DNA of 64,000 nt, taken from contig JAISOY010000082.1 of the NCBI GenBank assembly GCA_031275285.1, forward strand, positions 38,496 through 102,495, written 5' to 3'. The translations under genes and the position numbers were made by a program. The stretch comes from Bacteroidales bacterium (GTDB lineage: Bacteria > Bacteroidota > Bacteroidia > Bacteroidales > UBA4181). This document shows, one piece after another, positions 1-9,118 of the stretch (the stretch's first letter is position 1; every line of letters starts with the position of its first letter). The notes under the pieces were generated by a model. It worked only from the letters and a program-made list of their open reading frames with translations. It did not search any database and was not told where the DNA came from.

Positions 1-731
1 CCGAGAAAATCAGTTATGATGCATCCGGAAGGGCTATTTATCGTCGTTCGGCTAGCAATCCGGGAACCTATAAATGGGAAGGTATTCTTCGGTTGATGAA
101 TCCTGACGGATCATTCACGAAAAGACCATTCTCGGCTGAATATCAGGTGGGTAAGGCAGATGCGGTAATTTCAGCAACCAAAATGAATGTATTCTATATT
201 GGGGTAGATAATCCGGTCAGTATTTCTGTATCAGGTGTTCCGGCCAGCGCGATCAGTGCAAGTATGACCAACGGACAATTGGTGCGTTCAGGATCTAACT
301 GGATTGCTAAACCTTCAAAAGCCGGTACTCCCGCTGTTATAACTGTAACTGCTAATATCGGCGGACAGAATAAGGTGATGGGTAAAATGGATTATCGTGT
401 TAAAACAGTTCCGAACCCTGTAGCTAAGGTAGCCGGAAAGATTGGCGGGAAAATTGATAAGGCAACGTTAGCTGCTCAAGTAGCGGTGATTGCCGATATG
501 GAAAATTTTGACTTCGACCTGAAATTCCGTGTTACAGAATTTACGGTTTCGGCTAATGTCAGGAATTTCCAGCGGAGTGAAACTTCAAAATCTCCGACCA
601 TTACTGCCAAACAAAAAGAATTGATCAATAGTTTAAGTAAAGGATCTAAGGTTTATTTTGAAGATATCAAGGTAGTAGGACCTGATGGAAGTACCAGGGA
701 ACTCCCGGCCATATCCTTCTCCATTAATTAA
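1..731 (+). CDS. gldM: GldM, gliding motility / type IX secretion protein (C-terminal part)
   Basis: This is the 3' end of a gene that begins before the window; the frame is open from base 3 to the stop at 731 (about 242 residues). GldM (PorM in Porphyromonas) is an inner-membrane protein that spans the periplasm and, with GldL, forms the proton-driven motor of the type IX secretion system. The visible part is the all-beta periplasmic region. It has Ig-like repeats, a KADAVISATKMNVFYIGVDN stretch typical of the family, and the C-terminal domain that docks onto GldK/GldN. gldN follows after 16 bases, the conserved gldKLMN order, so the two are surely co-transcribed. The call is made from sequence resemblance plus synteny. 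The N-terminal membrane helix cannot be seen. Confidence 0.93.
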   Translation, partial: EKISYDASGRAIYRRSASNPGTYKWEGILRLMNPDGSFTKRPFSAEYQVGKADAVISATKMNVFYIGVDNPVSISVSGVPASAISASMTNGQLVRSGSNWIAKPSKAGTPAVITVTANIGGQNKVMGKMDYRVKTVPNPVAKVAGKIGGKIDKATLAAQVAVIADMENFDFDLKFRVTEFTVSANVRNFQRSETSKSPTITAKQKELINSLSKGSKVYFEDIKVVGPDGSTRELPAISFSIN

Positions 732-747
732 TATTATATCGATAGAA

Positions 748-1635
748 ATGAAACGCATAAGTAGTGTATTTTTAGGATTAGGTTTATTGATGATGGCCCC
801 TGTGCTGATAGCCCAGGAAGCCACTGTCGACACTTCAAATACAGTTCTCGACTATAAGAAAGAAGTGTATGAGAAGGTGAATATACCATTCAAGAAGCCG
901 ATCCCTTATGCATATGTCAGGGAAGCGGATGTCACTTTTGACAGGACTGTCTGGAGGATGGTAGATCTCCGTGAAAAACGTAACCTGCAATTGTATTATC
1001 CGACAGCCAATATCGGAAGTCGTGTAAATCTGGTTAATCTCTTGTTAAAGGCAGTAGATAGTGGGGAGATTACCGCCTATGATACCGGTGACCCGAACAA
1101 TGAATTTGTTCGCGGGATGACCAAGGAAGAACTGGACCAGAGTTTTGGTTCCCGGCAGGATACCATTATGGTACAGGATGCCGACGGTAACATGATTGCA
1201 CAGTCACGGAACCTTGAACGCCAGGTAGATCAGGTAAAACGTCTTTTGATAAAAGAAAAGATCTATTTTGACAAAAGGCGTTCGGTATTAGACCGTGAAG
1301 TGATCGGTATTTGTCCTATCCGCGTATATTCAAGGGATGATGGCGGAGAAGAAGGAGGTGATATAATTATGGTACAAACCATGTGGATACTGATGGCTGA
1401 AGCAAGACCCATTCTGGCACGCCACCCGGTATTCAATACACATAATGATGCACAAAATATTTCTTTTGACGATTTCTTTATGATGCATCGCTATGATGGC
1501 CATATCTATCAGATATCCAACGTGTATAACAACCGTTCGATCAGCGAATATGCATCAGGAGTTGAAGCCTTGTATGAAGCCCAGAGGATTGAAAACGAAA
1601 TATTTGACTGGGAACAAGATTTGTGGGAATATTAA
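748..1635 (+). CDS. gldN: GldN, gliding motility / type IX secretion protein
   Basis: A 295-residue protein with an N-terminal signal peptide (MKRISSVFLGLGLLM, likely cut after VLIAQ). GldN/PorN is a periplasmic component that forms a ring with the lipoprotein GldK and contacts GldM. Family features include the early PYAYVREADVTFDRTVWRMV stretch, the middle KEELDQSFGS segment, the conserved IKEKIYFDKRRSVLDREV block and a C-terminal region ending in WEQDLWEY. The ATG at 748 is chosen because an in-frame codon at 685 lies inside gldM and would bury the signal peptide behind 21 extra residues. It is the last gene of the gld operon: a hairpin terminator follows at once. Confidence 0.94.
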   Translation: MKRISSVFLGLGLLMMAPVLIAQEATVDTSNTVLDYKKEVYEKVNIPFKKPIPYAYVREADVTFDRTVWRMVDLREKRNLQLYYPTANIGSRVNLVNLLLKAVDSGEITAYDTGDPNNEFVRGMTKEELDQSFGSRQDTIMVQDADGNMIAQSRNLERQVDQVKRLLIKEKIYFDKRRSVLDREVIGICPIRVYSRDDGGEEGGDIIMVQTMWILMAEARPILARHPVFNTHNDAQNISFDDFFMMHRYDGHIYQISNVYNNRSISEYASGVEALYEAQRIENEIFDWEQDLWEY

Positions 1636-1652
1636 TCTGACAATCATGATAT

Positions 1653-1685
1653 TAAAAAAGTGTGGCTTCTGTCACACTTTTTTGT
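1653..1685 (+). terminator. Rho-independent terminator after gldN
   Basis: An inverted repeat pairs AAAAAGTGTG with CACACTTTTT around a short loop and is followed by a T-rich run. It sits 18 bases after the gldN stop and before the next start, so it plausibly ends the gld operon. The A-tract on the 5' arm would let it act in both directions. Confidence 0.75.
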
Positions 1686-1700
1686 TTTTACGAAAATCTG

Positions 1701-2135
1701 ATGAAATACGCCGTGATAACCTATAAAAGTCCCGATTACGGGGAAATGCTGGATCTGCGTAAAAGCGTTTTACGTGATCCTTTAGGGTTGGTGTTTTCCC
1801 CTGAAGAGTTGCGTCTTGAATCTGAGGATTGCTTTCTGATATGCCGGGACCATGGACGCATAATAGGATGCTGTATTCTTACCCGGATATCATCCGGGCA
1901 GGTAAAATTGAGACAAATGGCTGTCCATCCCTCTTTTCAGGGAAAATCCGTGGGTGCCGGTTTATTGTTATATGCCGAACAATGTGCCGGAAAAGCAGGA
2001 TATTCATCAATCATTCTTCATGCCCGGGAAACAGCCATCGGTTTTTATGAGAAATATCACTACCGGATCACTGGGACACCTTTCATTGAGGTCGGGATAC
2101 CGCATGTGGCCATGCAAAAGCATATACCGGCATAG
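1701..2135 (+). CDS. GNAT family N-acetyltransferase
   Basis: A 144-residue cytoplasmic protein with the GCN5-related acetyltransferase fold. Motif A is clear: the RQMAVHPSFQGKSVGAGLLL segment carries the Q-x-x-x-x-G/A acetyl-CoA pyrophosphate loop, followed by a predicted helix and the late IGFYEKYHYRITG motif B. The substrate cannot be deduced. The ATG at 1701 follows the gldN terminator; an upstream in-frame start at 1662 lies inside the terminator hairpin and is rejected. The gene is small and self-contained, with hisC 69 bases downstream behind its own promoter. Confidence 0.85.
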   Translation: MKYAVITYKSPDYGEMLDLRKSVLRDPLGLVFSPEELRLESEDCFLICRDHGRIIGCCILTRISSGQVKLRQMAVHPSFQGKSVGAGLLLYAEQCAGKAGYSSIILHARETAIGFYEKYHYRITGTPFIEVGIPHVAMQKHIPA

Positions 2136-2176
2136 TTCTTCCGGATGACAGATAAGGGAATATGCCTCACTTTTTG

Positions 2177-2184
2177 TACCTTTG
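2177..2184 (+). promoter_or_regulatory. TAnnTTTG -7 promoter element before hisC
   Basis: TACCTTTG matches the Bacteroidetes sigma-ABfr -7 consensus TAnnTTTG, 20 bases before the hisC ATG. No good -33 TTG is visible, so only the -7 element is called. Confidence 0.6.
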
Positions 2185-2204
2185 TATCACAAAAATAATA
2201 TACC

Positions 2205-3233
2205 ATGAATTTAGAGCAATGGGTTCGTCCCAATATATGGAATCTGAAACCATATTCGACTGCAAGAAATGAATTTGTAGGAGAAGCATCCGTATATCTG
2301 GATGCCAACGAAAATCCTTATAGTGAAACATTGAATCGTTATCCGGATCCTCTGCAATGGAAAGTGAAGGAAATGATCGCACAGATAAAAGGTGTCCATA
2401 AGGAACAAATATTTCTGGGAAATGGAAGTGATGAGCCGATAGACTTAGTATACAGGGTATTTTGCGAACCGGCAATAGACAATGTAGTCGCCATTGATCC
2501 TACCTATGGGATGTATCAGGTGGCTGCCGGGATCAATAATGTAGCCTACCGGAAGGTGCTTCTTGATGACCATTTCAATTTTACGGCCGAAAGTTTATTA
2601 AAAGCGGCCGACAAACATACCAAACTGATCTTTTTATGTTCTCCGAATAATCCTACAGGTAATGATCTGAACCGGGATGAGATTGTTAAGCTGATCCGCT
2701 CTTTTGAAGGGGTCGTAGTGCTGGATGAGGCATATATTGATTTTTCTTTGCAACCGTCTTTTCTTGCCGAATTATCGCTTTTCCCTAACCTGATCGTTTT
2801 ACAGACCTTTTCAAAAGCATGGGGGAGCGCCGCAGCAAGGTTGGGGATGGCATTTGCAGATCCGGAAATTATCCGCATCATGAATAAGGTAAAATATCCG
2901 TATAACATCAACCAGCTGACCCAGGATTATGCTTTGGACATGTTGTCGAAAGCCACTCGTGTGGAAAACTGGGTAAAAGCATTGACGCAGGAGCGTTCGC
3001 GCCTTCAGGAACAATTATTGATGTTGCCCTGTATTGAAAAATTGTATCCGACCAATGCCAATTTTATTCTTGCGAAAGTACCTGATGCCAATGCATTGTA
3101 CCGGAGTTTAGTCGAGAAAGGCATTATTGTACGGAACCGTAACACCATTTCTCTTTGTGCCAATTGTTTGCGGATTACGGTAGGAACTTCCACCGAAAAT
3201 GAAGCATTGATCGAAGCCCTGAAACAACTCTGA
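2205..3233 (+). CDS. hisC: histidinol-phosphate aminotransferase
   Basis: A 342-residue PLP-dependent class I/II aminotransferase, the usual HisC length. It converts imidazole-acetol phosphate plus glutamate to histidinol phosphate plus 2-oxoglutarate in histidine synthesis. The order of motifs fits: YLDANENPY near the N-terminus, [16 protein letters not shown] for the cofactor phosphate region, [10 protein letters not shown], the [10 protein letters not shown] aspartate/tyrosine pair, and the Schiff-base lysine in [14 protein letters not shown] at about residue 204. A C-terminal arginine lies in CLRITVGT. The gene stands apart from other his genes here, which is unusual for Bacteroidales where hisC is normally in the his operon. 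A second paralogue or a related aromatic/phosphono aminotransferase is possible. Confidence 0.88.
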   Translation: MNLEQWVRPNIWNLKPYSTARNEFVGEASVYLDANENPYSETLNRYPDPLQWKVKEMIAQIKGVHKEQIFLGNGSDEPIDLVYRVFCEPAIDNVVAIDPTYGMYQVAAGINNVAYRKVLLDDHFNFTAESLLKAADKHTKLIFLCSPNNPTGNDLNRDEIVKLIRSFEGVVVLDEAYIDFSLQPSFLAELSLFPNLIVLQTFSKAWGSAAARLGMAFADPEIIRIMNKVKYPYNINQLTQDYALDMLSKATRVENWVKALTQERSRLQEQLLMLPCIEKLYPTNANFILAKVPDANALYRSLVEKGIIVRNRNTISLCANCLRITVGTSTENEALIEALKQL

Positions 3234-3240
3234 GAATCTT

Positions 3241-3654
3241 ATGTATACATTTGAAACACAAATACGGGTGCGTTACGGAGAGACAGACCAGATGGGGTAT
3301 GTTTATTATGGAAATTATCCATTGTATTATGAGGTTGCCCGGACCGAAATGCTTCGTTCGCTGGGCCTGAGTTATAGGGAGATGGAACAGGAAGGGATTA
3401 TTTTGCCTGTGAGATCCTTAAATGTACGTTATATAGAACCGGCCCATTATGATGATTTGCTGACTTTAAAGGTAATATTAAAGGAGGTACCGACTGTACG
3501 CATTCATTTTTTTTATGAATTGTATAATGAGCAGCAGGTATTATTGAATACGGGAGAGACAGTACTGGTATTTGTTGATGCGCAAACCCGTAAGCCAAGG
3601 AAGGCACCGGATTCATTATTGGCGGAACTGGAAAAATATTTTGAACATTCGTGA
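3241..3654 (+). CDS. acyl-CoA thioesterase, YbgC/4HBT hot-dog family
   Basis: A 137-residue single hot-dog domain protein. The VRYGETDQMGYVYYGNY segment holds the catalytic aspartate (D16) of the 4-hydroxybenzoyl-CoA thioesterase family, with the Y-x-x-x-Y-x-E-x-A-R-T helix after it. Such enzymes hydrolyse acyl-CoA or acyl-ACP thioesters in the cytoplasm. The start is 7 bases after the hisC stop, so it is probably co-transcribed with hisC, although no pathway link is known. Substrate preference cannot be read from sequence. Confidence 0.87.
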   Translation: MYTFETQIRVRYGETDQMGYVYYGNYPLYYEVARTEMLRSLGLSYREMEQEGIILPVRSLNVRYIEPAHYDDLLTLKVILKEVPTVRIHFFYELYNEQQVLLNTGETVLVFVDAQTRKPRKAPDSLLAELEKYFEHS

Positions 3655-3701
3655 TTTCATTAGTAGGAGGAACCACACTATTCCTCTTTTCTCTTTTTGA
3701 T

Positions 3702-3709
3702 TATTTTTG
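3702..3709 (+). promoter_or_regulatory. TAnnTTTG -7 promoter element before prfA
   Basis: TATTTTTG matches the Bacteroidetes -7 consensus, 48 bases before the prfA start. It lies in a short intergenic gap after the thioesterase gene and suggests independent transcription of prfA. Confidence 0.5.
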
Positions 3710-3757
3710 CATCAAATTTGCGGGATGCGCAATGAAGAATAAACATAGATAAATAAT

Positions 3758-4843
3758 ATGGCAAACAGCGTAATTCTTGGAAAGCTGGAGGGGATAAAAG
3801 TTCGTTTTGAAGAGATCGGTCAACAGATCACTGATCCGGACGTGATGGGTGATATGAAACGGTTCGTAAAACTGAACAAGGAGTACCGTGATCTGGAGCC
3901 GCTTATTGCTGCTTATGGGGAATACAAAGTTGTTTTGAGTAATCTGGATGAAGCAAAAGAAATGCTGCAGCATGAAAAAGACGAGGAACTCCGTGAGATG
4001 GCCAAGGATGAGGTTGAGCAATTAACCGGGCGCGTAGAGCCGCTTGAGGAACAGATAAAGTTATTGCTTCTTCCGTCTGACCCTGAAGATGATAAGAATG
4101 CAGTAATGGAGATTCGTGCCGGAACAGGAGGTGATGAGGCCAGTATCTTTGCCGGTGATCTTTACCGGATGTATACCCGTTTTTGTGAAAATAAAGGCTG
4201 GAAAGTGGAGGTCACCAGTATGTCACCGGGAACATCGGGAGGCTTTAAGGAAATTGTCATGAATATCAGCGGGAATAAAGTGTATGGTACGCTTAAATAT
4301 GAGTCCGGTGTTCACCGGGTTCAGCGGGTTCCGAAAACAGAAACCCAGGGACGCGTACATACTTCTGCGGCAACCGTTGCGGTATTGCCTGAGGCCGGAG
4401 AATTTGATATCGAACTGAACATGAATGATATCCGTAAGGATACCTTTTGTTCATCCGGTCCCGGCGGACAATCGGTCAATACTACCTATTCGGCGATTCG
4501 TCTGACACATATCCCTACGGGGATCGTGGTCCAGTGCCAGGATGAAAAATCCCAGATAAAAAACTTCGATAAAGCGCTTGCCGAGTTACGAACCCGGATA
4601 TATAACCTTGAATACCAGAAATACCTGGATGAGGTGTCTTCCAAAAGGAAAACCATGGTTTCAACAGGAGACCGTTCGGCCAAAGTCCGTACTTATAATT
4701 ATCCACAAAGCCGTATTACCGATCACAGGATCAATCTTACCCTATATAATCTTCCGACAGTAGTTGATGGGGACATTCAGGAACTGATCGATAAACTACA
4801 GATGGAAGAAAATGCAGAACGGTTAAAGGACAGTGGATTATAA
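3758..4843 (+). CDS. prfA: peptide chain release factor 1
   Basis: A 361-residue RF1, the standard length. RF1 reads UAA and UAG stop codons and triggers peptide release at the ribosome. The GGQ peptidyl-tRNA hydrolysis motif is at residues 236-238 (SSGPGGQSVN). The stop-codon recognition loop reads RVPKTETQGRVHTSAATV, with a P-x-T tripeptide as in RF1 rather than the SPF of RF2. The long N-terminal coiled coil (about residues 5-110) and the AGTGGDEA motif of domain 2 are intact. It stands between its own promoter and dnaG, 68 bases away. Confidence 0.97.
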   Translation: MANSVILGKLEGIKVRFEEIGQQITDPDVMGDMKRFVKLNKEYRDLEPLIAAYGEYKVVLSNLDEAKEMLQHEKDEELREMAKDEVEQLTGRVEPLEEQIKLLLLPSDPEDDKNAVMEIRAGTGGDEASIFAGDLYRMYTRFCENKGWKVEVTSMSPGTSGGFKEIVMNISGNKVYGTLKYESGVHRVQRVPKTETQGRVHTSAATVAVLPEAGEFDIELNMNDIRKDTFCSSGPGGQSVNTTYSAIRLTHIPTGIVVQCQDEKSQIKNFDKALAELRTRIYNLEYQKYLDEVSSKRKTMVSTGDRSAKVRTYNYPQSRITDHRINLTLYNLPTVVDGDIQELIDKLQMEENAERLKDSGL

Positions 4844-4911
4844 TGAATAAAATCCGCTTTTTTGATGCCGGATTTGATGTTACTTTTTATCAGAGATGTA
4901 CTTCATCATAA

Positions 4912-6894
4912 ATGATTGATAGAAATACCATAGACCGGATTTTTGAAGCCTCACGTATTGTTGATGTGGTGGAAGAGTTTGTCTCCCTGAAACGCAGGGG
5001 GGTGAATTATATTGGTTGTTGTCCGTTTCATAATGAACGGACGCCATCGTTTGTCGTATCTCCGGCTAAAAATATTTATAAATGTTTCGGATGTGGGAAA
5101 GCCGGTAATCCGGTGAATTTCATCATGGAACATGAGCATCTCAGTTATCCGGATGCACTGCGTTATCTGGCCAAGAAGTTTCATATCGAAATTGTAGAAA
5201 AGGAACAAACCCCGGAAGAACAACAAATTGCTGACCGGAGGGAAAGCCTGATGATCGTATCGGCTTATGCATCCCGGGTTTTTCAGGAAAATCTTTTCGA
5301 TACCCGTGAAGGGAAGGCTATTGGGTTGAGTTATTTTAAAGAGCGGGGCTTCCGTGAAGATATCATTAAAAATTTTGAACTGGGTTATAGTCTTGAAGCG
5401 CGGGATGCGTTTACGAAGAAGGCTATAAAAGAGGGTTATAAAGAAGAATTCCTGATTGAAACCGGCTTAAGTATCAAAGGAGAGAATGCGGTTTTCGACC
5501 GTTTCTCCGCACGGGTGATGTTTCCTATCCATAGTCTTGCCGGGAAAGTGATCGCCTTTGGTGGTCGGGTGCTGAAAGCAGATAAGAAGCAGGCCAAATA
5601 CCTGAACTCTCCCGAATCTGACATATATCATAAAAGTAAAGTACTTTATGGTATTTTCCAGGCCAGAAGTAGTATTGTAAAAAACCAGAAGTGTTATCTG
5701 GTAGAAGGATATACCGATGTTATTTCCATGCATCAGGCCGGGATTGAAAATGTAGTGGCCTCATCGGGCACCGCATTAACCGTGGAACAAATACAACTGA
5801 TCAAGCGGTTTACGGAGAATGTAACTGTCTTATACGATGGAGATCCGGCAGGTATCAAAGCGTCTTTACGGGGAATAGACCTGATCCTTCAGGAAGGAAT
5901 GAATGTAAAGGTATTGTTGTTACCGGACGGTGAAGATCCTGATTCCTTTTCGAGGAAGCATAGTGTCACGGAGTTAGAAGAATACATCGGGAATCATGAA
6001 ACGGACTTTATCAATTTTAAAGCGCAATTACTGCTGGATGATGCACAGGGTGATCCGGTAAAGCGTGCCCGTTTGATCACGGAGGTTGTACAGTCTATTT
6101 CTCTTATCCCGAATGCTATACAGCGATCGGTTTACCTGAAGGAGTCGGCCCGTATGTTCGATATGGATGAACAGATGCTGGCCGAAACGGCAGATACCAT
6201 GCGTAAAAAAAAGATCAGTGACGAACGGAAACGGGAAATCCGGAAATCGGAAACAGATAGCCCACACCTTCCTTCTGACCTGGTGCCGGAAAATAATGCA
6301 TCAACGCTTTCTATTGACCCGGAACAGGTGCAACATCATAAAGATATTGAATTGGCTGAAGAGGAGATTATTCGTTTACTGGTAAGCTATGGGAATAATA
6401 TATTACCGGGTTGTGGTGAGTCGACCGGTGGGACGGGGTCTACTGTTGCTCATTACCTGATCCAGGAATTACGTTCCGATGACCTTGAAATCCAGGAACC
6501 GTTATTGCGCAGGATATTTAATGAATACGAACAATTACTGGAAGAAAAAGAAAGTATTGATGATAAATATTTCATTTATCATGCTGACCCTGAGATATCC
6601 CGTATGGTGGCTGGCTTGATGGCCAACAAATATGTATTGAGCAATATCCATAAAAAAAGCGGGGTGATTGTGAAAACCGAAGAAGATCACCTTGAAGAAG
6701 TTGTTCCTGTCAGTGTGCTGGCTTATAAAAACAGAAGAGTGATCATGTTGCTTAAAGATCTTTCTCTGGAAATGCAGAAGGCGGAAAAAGAGAACGATAC
6801 GGAGCTTCTGGATGAATTATACGCCCGGTATATTTCACTGAATGAGATAAAGAAACAATTGGCCAAAATATTGGGAAAACGGATTGTCTATTAA
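4912..6894 (+). CDS. dnaG: DNA primase
   Basis: A 660-residue bacterial primase that makes the RNA primers used at the replication fork with DnaB helicase. The N-terminal CHC2 zinc finger has C37, H40, C58 and C61 (CCPFHNERTP and CFGCGKAGN). The catalytic core follows (RFSARVMFPIHSLAGKVIAF), then the TOPRIM domain with its catalytic glutamate at about 265 (YLVEGYTDVISMHQAG) and the DGDPAG metal motif. The C-terminal 200 residues are the more variable helicase-interacting region. The start ATG gives the usual MIDRNTIDRI beginning. No rpsU or rpoD lies beside it, unlike the proteobacterial macromolecular-synthesis operon. Confidence 0.97.
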   Translation: MIDRNTIDRIFEASRIVDVVEEFVSLKRRGVNYIGCCPFHNERTPSFVVSPAKNIYKCFGCGKAGNPVNFIMEHEHLSYPDALRYLAKKFHIEIVEKEQTPEEQQIADRRESLMIVSAYASRVFQENLFDTREGKAIGLSYFKERGFREDIIKNFELGYSLEARDAFTKKAIKEGYKEEFLIETGLSIKGENAVFDRFSARVMFPIHSLAGKVIAFGGRVLKADKKQAKYLNSPESDIYHKSKVLYGIFQARSSIVKNQKCYLVEGYTDVISMHQAGIENVVASSGTALTVEQIQLIKRFTENVTVLYDGDPAGIKASLRGIDLILQEGMNVKVLLLPDGEDPDSFSRKHSVTELEEYIGNHETDFINFKAQLLLDDAQGDPVKRARLITEVVQSISLIPNAIQRSVYLKESARMFDMDEQMLAETADTMRKKKISDERKREIRKSETDSPHLPSDLVPENNASTLSIDPEQVQHHKDIELAEEEIIRLLVSYGNNILPGCGESTGGTGSTVAHYLIQELRSDDLEIQEPLLRRIFNEYEQLLEEKESIDDKYFIYHADPEISRMVAGLMANKYVLSNIHKKSGVIVKTEEDHLEEVVPVSVLAYKNRRVIMLLKDLSLEMQKAEKENDTELLDELYARYISLNEIKKQLAKILGKRIVY

Positions 6895-6903
6895 TCATAT
6901 CAT

Positions 6904-7003
6904 ATTAAGCACTCAGTGCTATTTATTGTTTTCTTAAGTCACATGGATCAAATGGATTACGTTCAGAAAATATGATATTAATTGTTTTATATTACTTATT
7001 TTA
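6904..7003 (+). repeat. Dispersed ~95-bp repeat, copy 1 (upstream of gldB-like gene)
   Basis: Begins with the palindrome AGCACTCAGTGCT (6908-6920), continues through TTTTCTTAAGTCACATGGAT and GGATTACGTTCAGAAAATAT, and ends in TTTTATATTACTTA. The same string occurs at 11264-11358, 11652-11748 and, inverted and more diverged, at 36780-36862. The copy ends a few bases before the gldB-like ATG at 7006, so it forms most of that gene's 5' region. Confidence 0.85.
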
Positions 7004-7005
7004 AA

Positions 7006-7983
7006 ATGAAGCATATAATTATTGCAGTTTTTTTTCTTCTTTTCTTTTTTTCCGGGTGTCGGCAGAAACAAGAAGTACAGATTAAGATAGGCCGGTTTGA
7101 ACAGGCTTTGTTTTCCGTACCGATTGATTCGGTGGGGGAATATGTACCCAGACTGGAGAAACAGTATGGGGAGTTGTTCGATATGTATAACCAGGGGGTG
7201 ATTTCGATCGGCCCTTCGAATGATCCGGATTACCCGGAACATTTGATGAATTTTCTGACCGATTCATACATGAATGCGGCTTATCGTCAGGTGACGAAAA
7301 CCTATCCGGATATGTCCGGTATAGAGGAGGGACTGAGTAAAGGTTTTTCAAAATACCATCAGTATTTTCCGGAAAAGGTGATCCCATCGGTGTATACATT
7401 GATTTCCGGATTCAATCAGACCATTATAATCAGTGATACTATACTGGCTATTGCACTGGATAAATACCTGGGGAAAGATGAAGAAATGTATATTCGTTTG
7501 GGTCTGGCCAGTTACCAACGGCAGTTGATGGACAAGAAATATATTGTTTCCGATTGCATGAAAGCCTGGGGATATACCGAATTCCCCAAAAGTGACTCTA
7601 CCGATAATGTTTTATCGAATATCCTGTATGAAGGAAAAATTGCTTATTATGTCAGCCAGGTGCTTCCGCAAACTTCCGATAGCATTATCTTTGGCTATAA
7701 ACCTGAACAACTGAATTGGTGTATCAATAATACCCAACAGATGTGGACATATCTGGTGGAGAAAAAAATGTTGTATGCTACCGATTATCTGATCATCAAT
7801 AAACTGGTGGGTCCCGGACCATTTACGACATTATTTACCCGAGAGTCTCCGGGAAGAGCTGCGGTATGGCTGGGATATAAAATCATACAATCATATATGA
7901 AACACAATAAAGTTTCGCTGGAGGAATTGTTGTTGAATAATGATTACCAGGGTATCCTGGCAAAAGCGAAATTCAGGCCGTAA
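7006..7983 (+). CDS. gldB: GldB-like gliding motility lipoprotein
   Basis: A 325-residue protein with a lipoprotein signal peptide: MKHIIIAVFFLLFFFSGC has its lipobox cysteine at 18. The mature protein starts with the family-typical IKIGRFEQALFSV segment and has a DUF2268/metallopeptidase-like layout (FNQTIIISDTILAIALDKYL, later WCINNTQQMWTYL). GldB is required for gliding in Flavobacterium and is widely conserved in Bacteroidota, including non-gliding species, where its exact role is unclear. ATG 7006 is chosen because earlier in-frame codons fall inside the repeat and would hide the signal peptide. The neighbouring gldM/gldN and a type IX cargo gene fit, but this gene has its own transcription unit. 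Confidence 0.85.
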   Translation: MKHIIIAVFFLLFFFSGCRQKQEVQIKIGRFEQALFSVPIDSVGEYVPRLEKQYGELFDMYNQGVISIGPSNDPDYPEHLMNFLTDSYMNAAYRQVTKTYPDMSGIEEGLSKGFSKYHQYFPEKVIPSVYTLISGFNQTIIISDTILAIALDKYLGKDEEMYIRLGLASYQRQLMDKKYIVSDCMKAWGYTEFPKSDSTDNVLSNILYEGKIAYYVSQVLPQTSDSIIFGYKPEQLNWCINNTQQMWTYLVEKKMLYATDYLIINKLVGPGPFTTLFTRESPGRAAVWLGYKIIQSYMKHNKVSLEELLLNNDYQGILAKAKFRP

Positions 7984-7986
7984 AGA

Positions 7987-9084
7987 TCAATAACTTACTT
8001 TTTTGTCTTTCAGATAAGGATACATGCCTTCCGCATAACGAAGGAATCCAAGATCCGTGAAATGCACCCCATCAACGGTTGCTTCCCCGTCATTTCCGAT
8101 CATTCCTTTTCCGCGGACATACCTGATATTTTTATATCCTTCTTTCCGCAGTTTCTCATAAAGCATTTTCCATTCCCCGTCTTCTTCCTGTAATTCGGGT
8201 AAGATTTTCGTATTGAACCCGGCAAAAGGGAATTCCGGATTTTCTATCATCAATATACGTATACCCGGATGTGCATCGGCAATATGCCGGATGAAAAGAT
8301 AGGCACTGTCCCGGACAATCTGTGCAGTGGTATTGGGAAGACAGTCCATGACCACTGCTTCCGCATCGATCATGCTGATAGCCCTTGCCATGGAGAGATC
8401 CAGTTTACCGTTGCCCGAAAAACCAAGATTGATGATTTCCCGGTTCAGCATCCTTCCCAGTATCGATGGGTAAGCCATTCCGGGACGGGAAGCACATCCT
8501 CCCTGTGTGATACTGGTCCCGTAAAAAACAATAGGTTTTACATCGCTCCTCTTTGTGAGGTTGCTTTTTTGGGGTTTTGTGATGATTGCCTCTTTATCCA
8601 CCCCGATTTCCAATAATTCCACTCCGTCATAAAGCGGTAAATAGGCGATATATTCCCTGGTTTCTCCGGACAGGTTCTTTATGAAAAAGTAAGCAGAGGT
8701 TTTCTCTGTGTGCCTGGCCGTACCTGTATGACACCATCGATTTCCGTCAAGTACGTACAGATCGAGGCCTTTGCTTCCGGTTGCGGGCATATGGTCCATA
8801 TATACGTTTGCGATGACCGTCCATCTGGCAGCAATGGCCGTGCTGTTAGTAGAGAAACGTACGGCTATACCGGAGGTGTTTTTTCCCAGGGAGATCAGTT
8901 CTTTCCGGAATTCTTTTTCCATGGAGGCCGGTAGCCGCCCATATTTGACATGGGCATTTTCAAACCCTTTCCCAATCAGCATCAGGTCATCCGCATTTAC
9001 GTATTTCAGGTCTTCCAGTTGCTGGGCATTCAAAGCAGATGATAACAAAGTCAACAAAAGAATATAGATGATGAATCTAATCAT
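7987..9084 (-). CDS. secreted SGNH/GDSL-type hydrolase
   Basis: A 365-residue exported esterase-like protein. An N-terminal signal peptide (MIRFIIYILLLTLLSSALNA) precedes a beta-sandwich N-terminal domain (about residues 30-180) and a C-terminal SGNH hydrolase domain. The catalytic serine block is FYGTSITQGGCASRPG; the glycine block is INLGFSGNGKLD, the asparagine lies in DCLPNTT, and the Asp/His pair is DGVHFTDLGF near the end. This two-domain family commonly removes acetyl or other acyl groups from glycans. It converges with the gldB-like gene (3 bases between the stops) and has a TATATTTG box upstream. The substrate is unknown. Confidence 0.88.
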   Translation of the reverse strand: MIRFIIYILLLTLLSSALNAQQLEDLKYVNADDLMLIGKGFENAHVKYGRLPASMEKEFRKELISLGKNTSGIAVRFSTNSTAIAARWTVIANVYMDHMPATGSKGLDLYVLDGNRWCHTGTARHTEKTSAYFFIKNLSGETREYIAYLPLYDGVELLEIGVDKEAIITKPQKSNLTKRSDVKPIVFYGTSITQGGCASRPGMAYPSILGRMLNREIINLGFSGNGKLDLSMARAISMIDAEAVVMDCLPNTTAQIVRDSAYLFIRHIADAHPGIRILMIENPEFPFAGFNTKILPELQEEDGEWKMLYEKLRKEGYKNIRYVRGKGMIGNDGEATVDGVHFTDLGFLRYAEGMYPYLKDKKVSY

Positions 9085-9110
9085 GAGATGGATAATAAAA
9101 GATGATCCAA

Positions 9111-9118
9111 CAAATATA
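9111..9118 (-). promoter_or_regulatory. TAnnTTTG -7 promoter element before the SGNH hydrolase gene
   Basis: On the minus strand this reads TATATTTG, a match to the -7 consensus, 27 bases before the ATG at 9084. Confidence 0.6.

Noticed and set aside
4850..4875. Hairpin after prfA (AAATCCG/CGGATTT)
   Set aside because: The stem is short with a 12-base loop and no following T-run, so it is not convincing as a terminator.
8269..9067. Open frames antisense to the SGNH hydrolase gene
   Set aside because: They are shadows of the hydrolase on the other strand, which has a signal peptide, catalytic motifs and a promoter.
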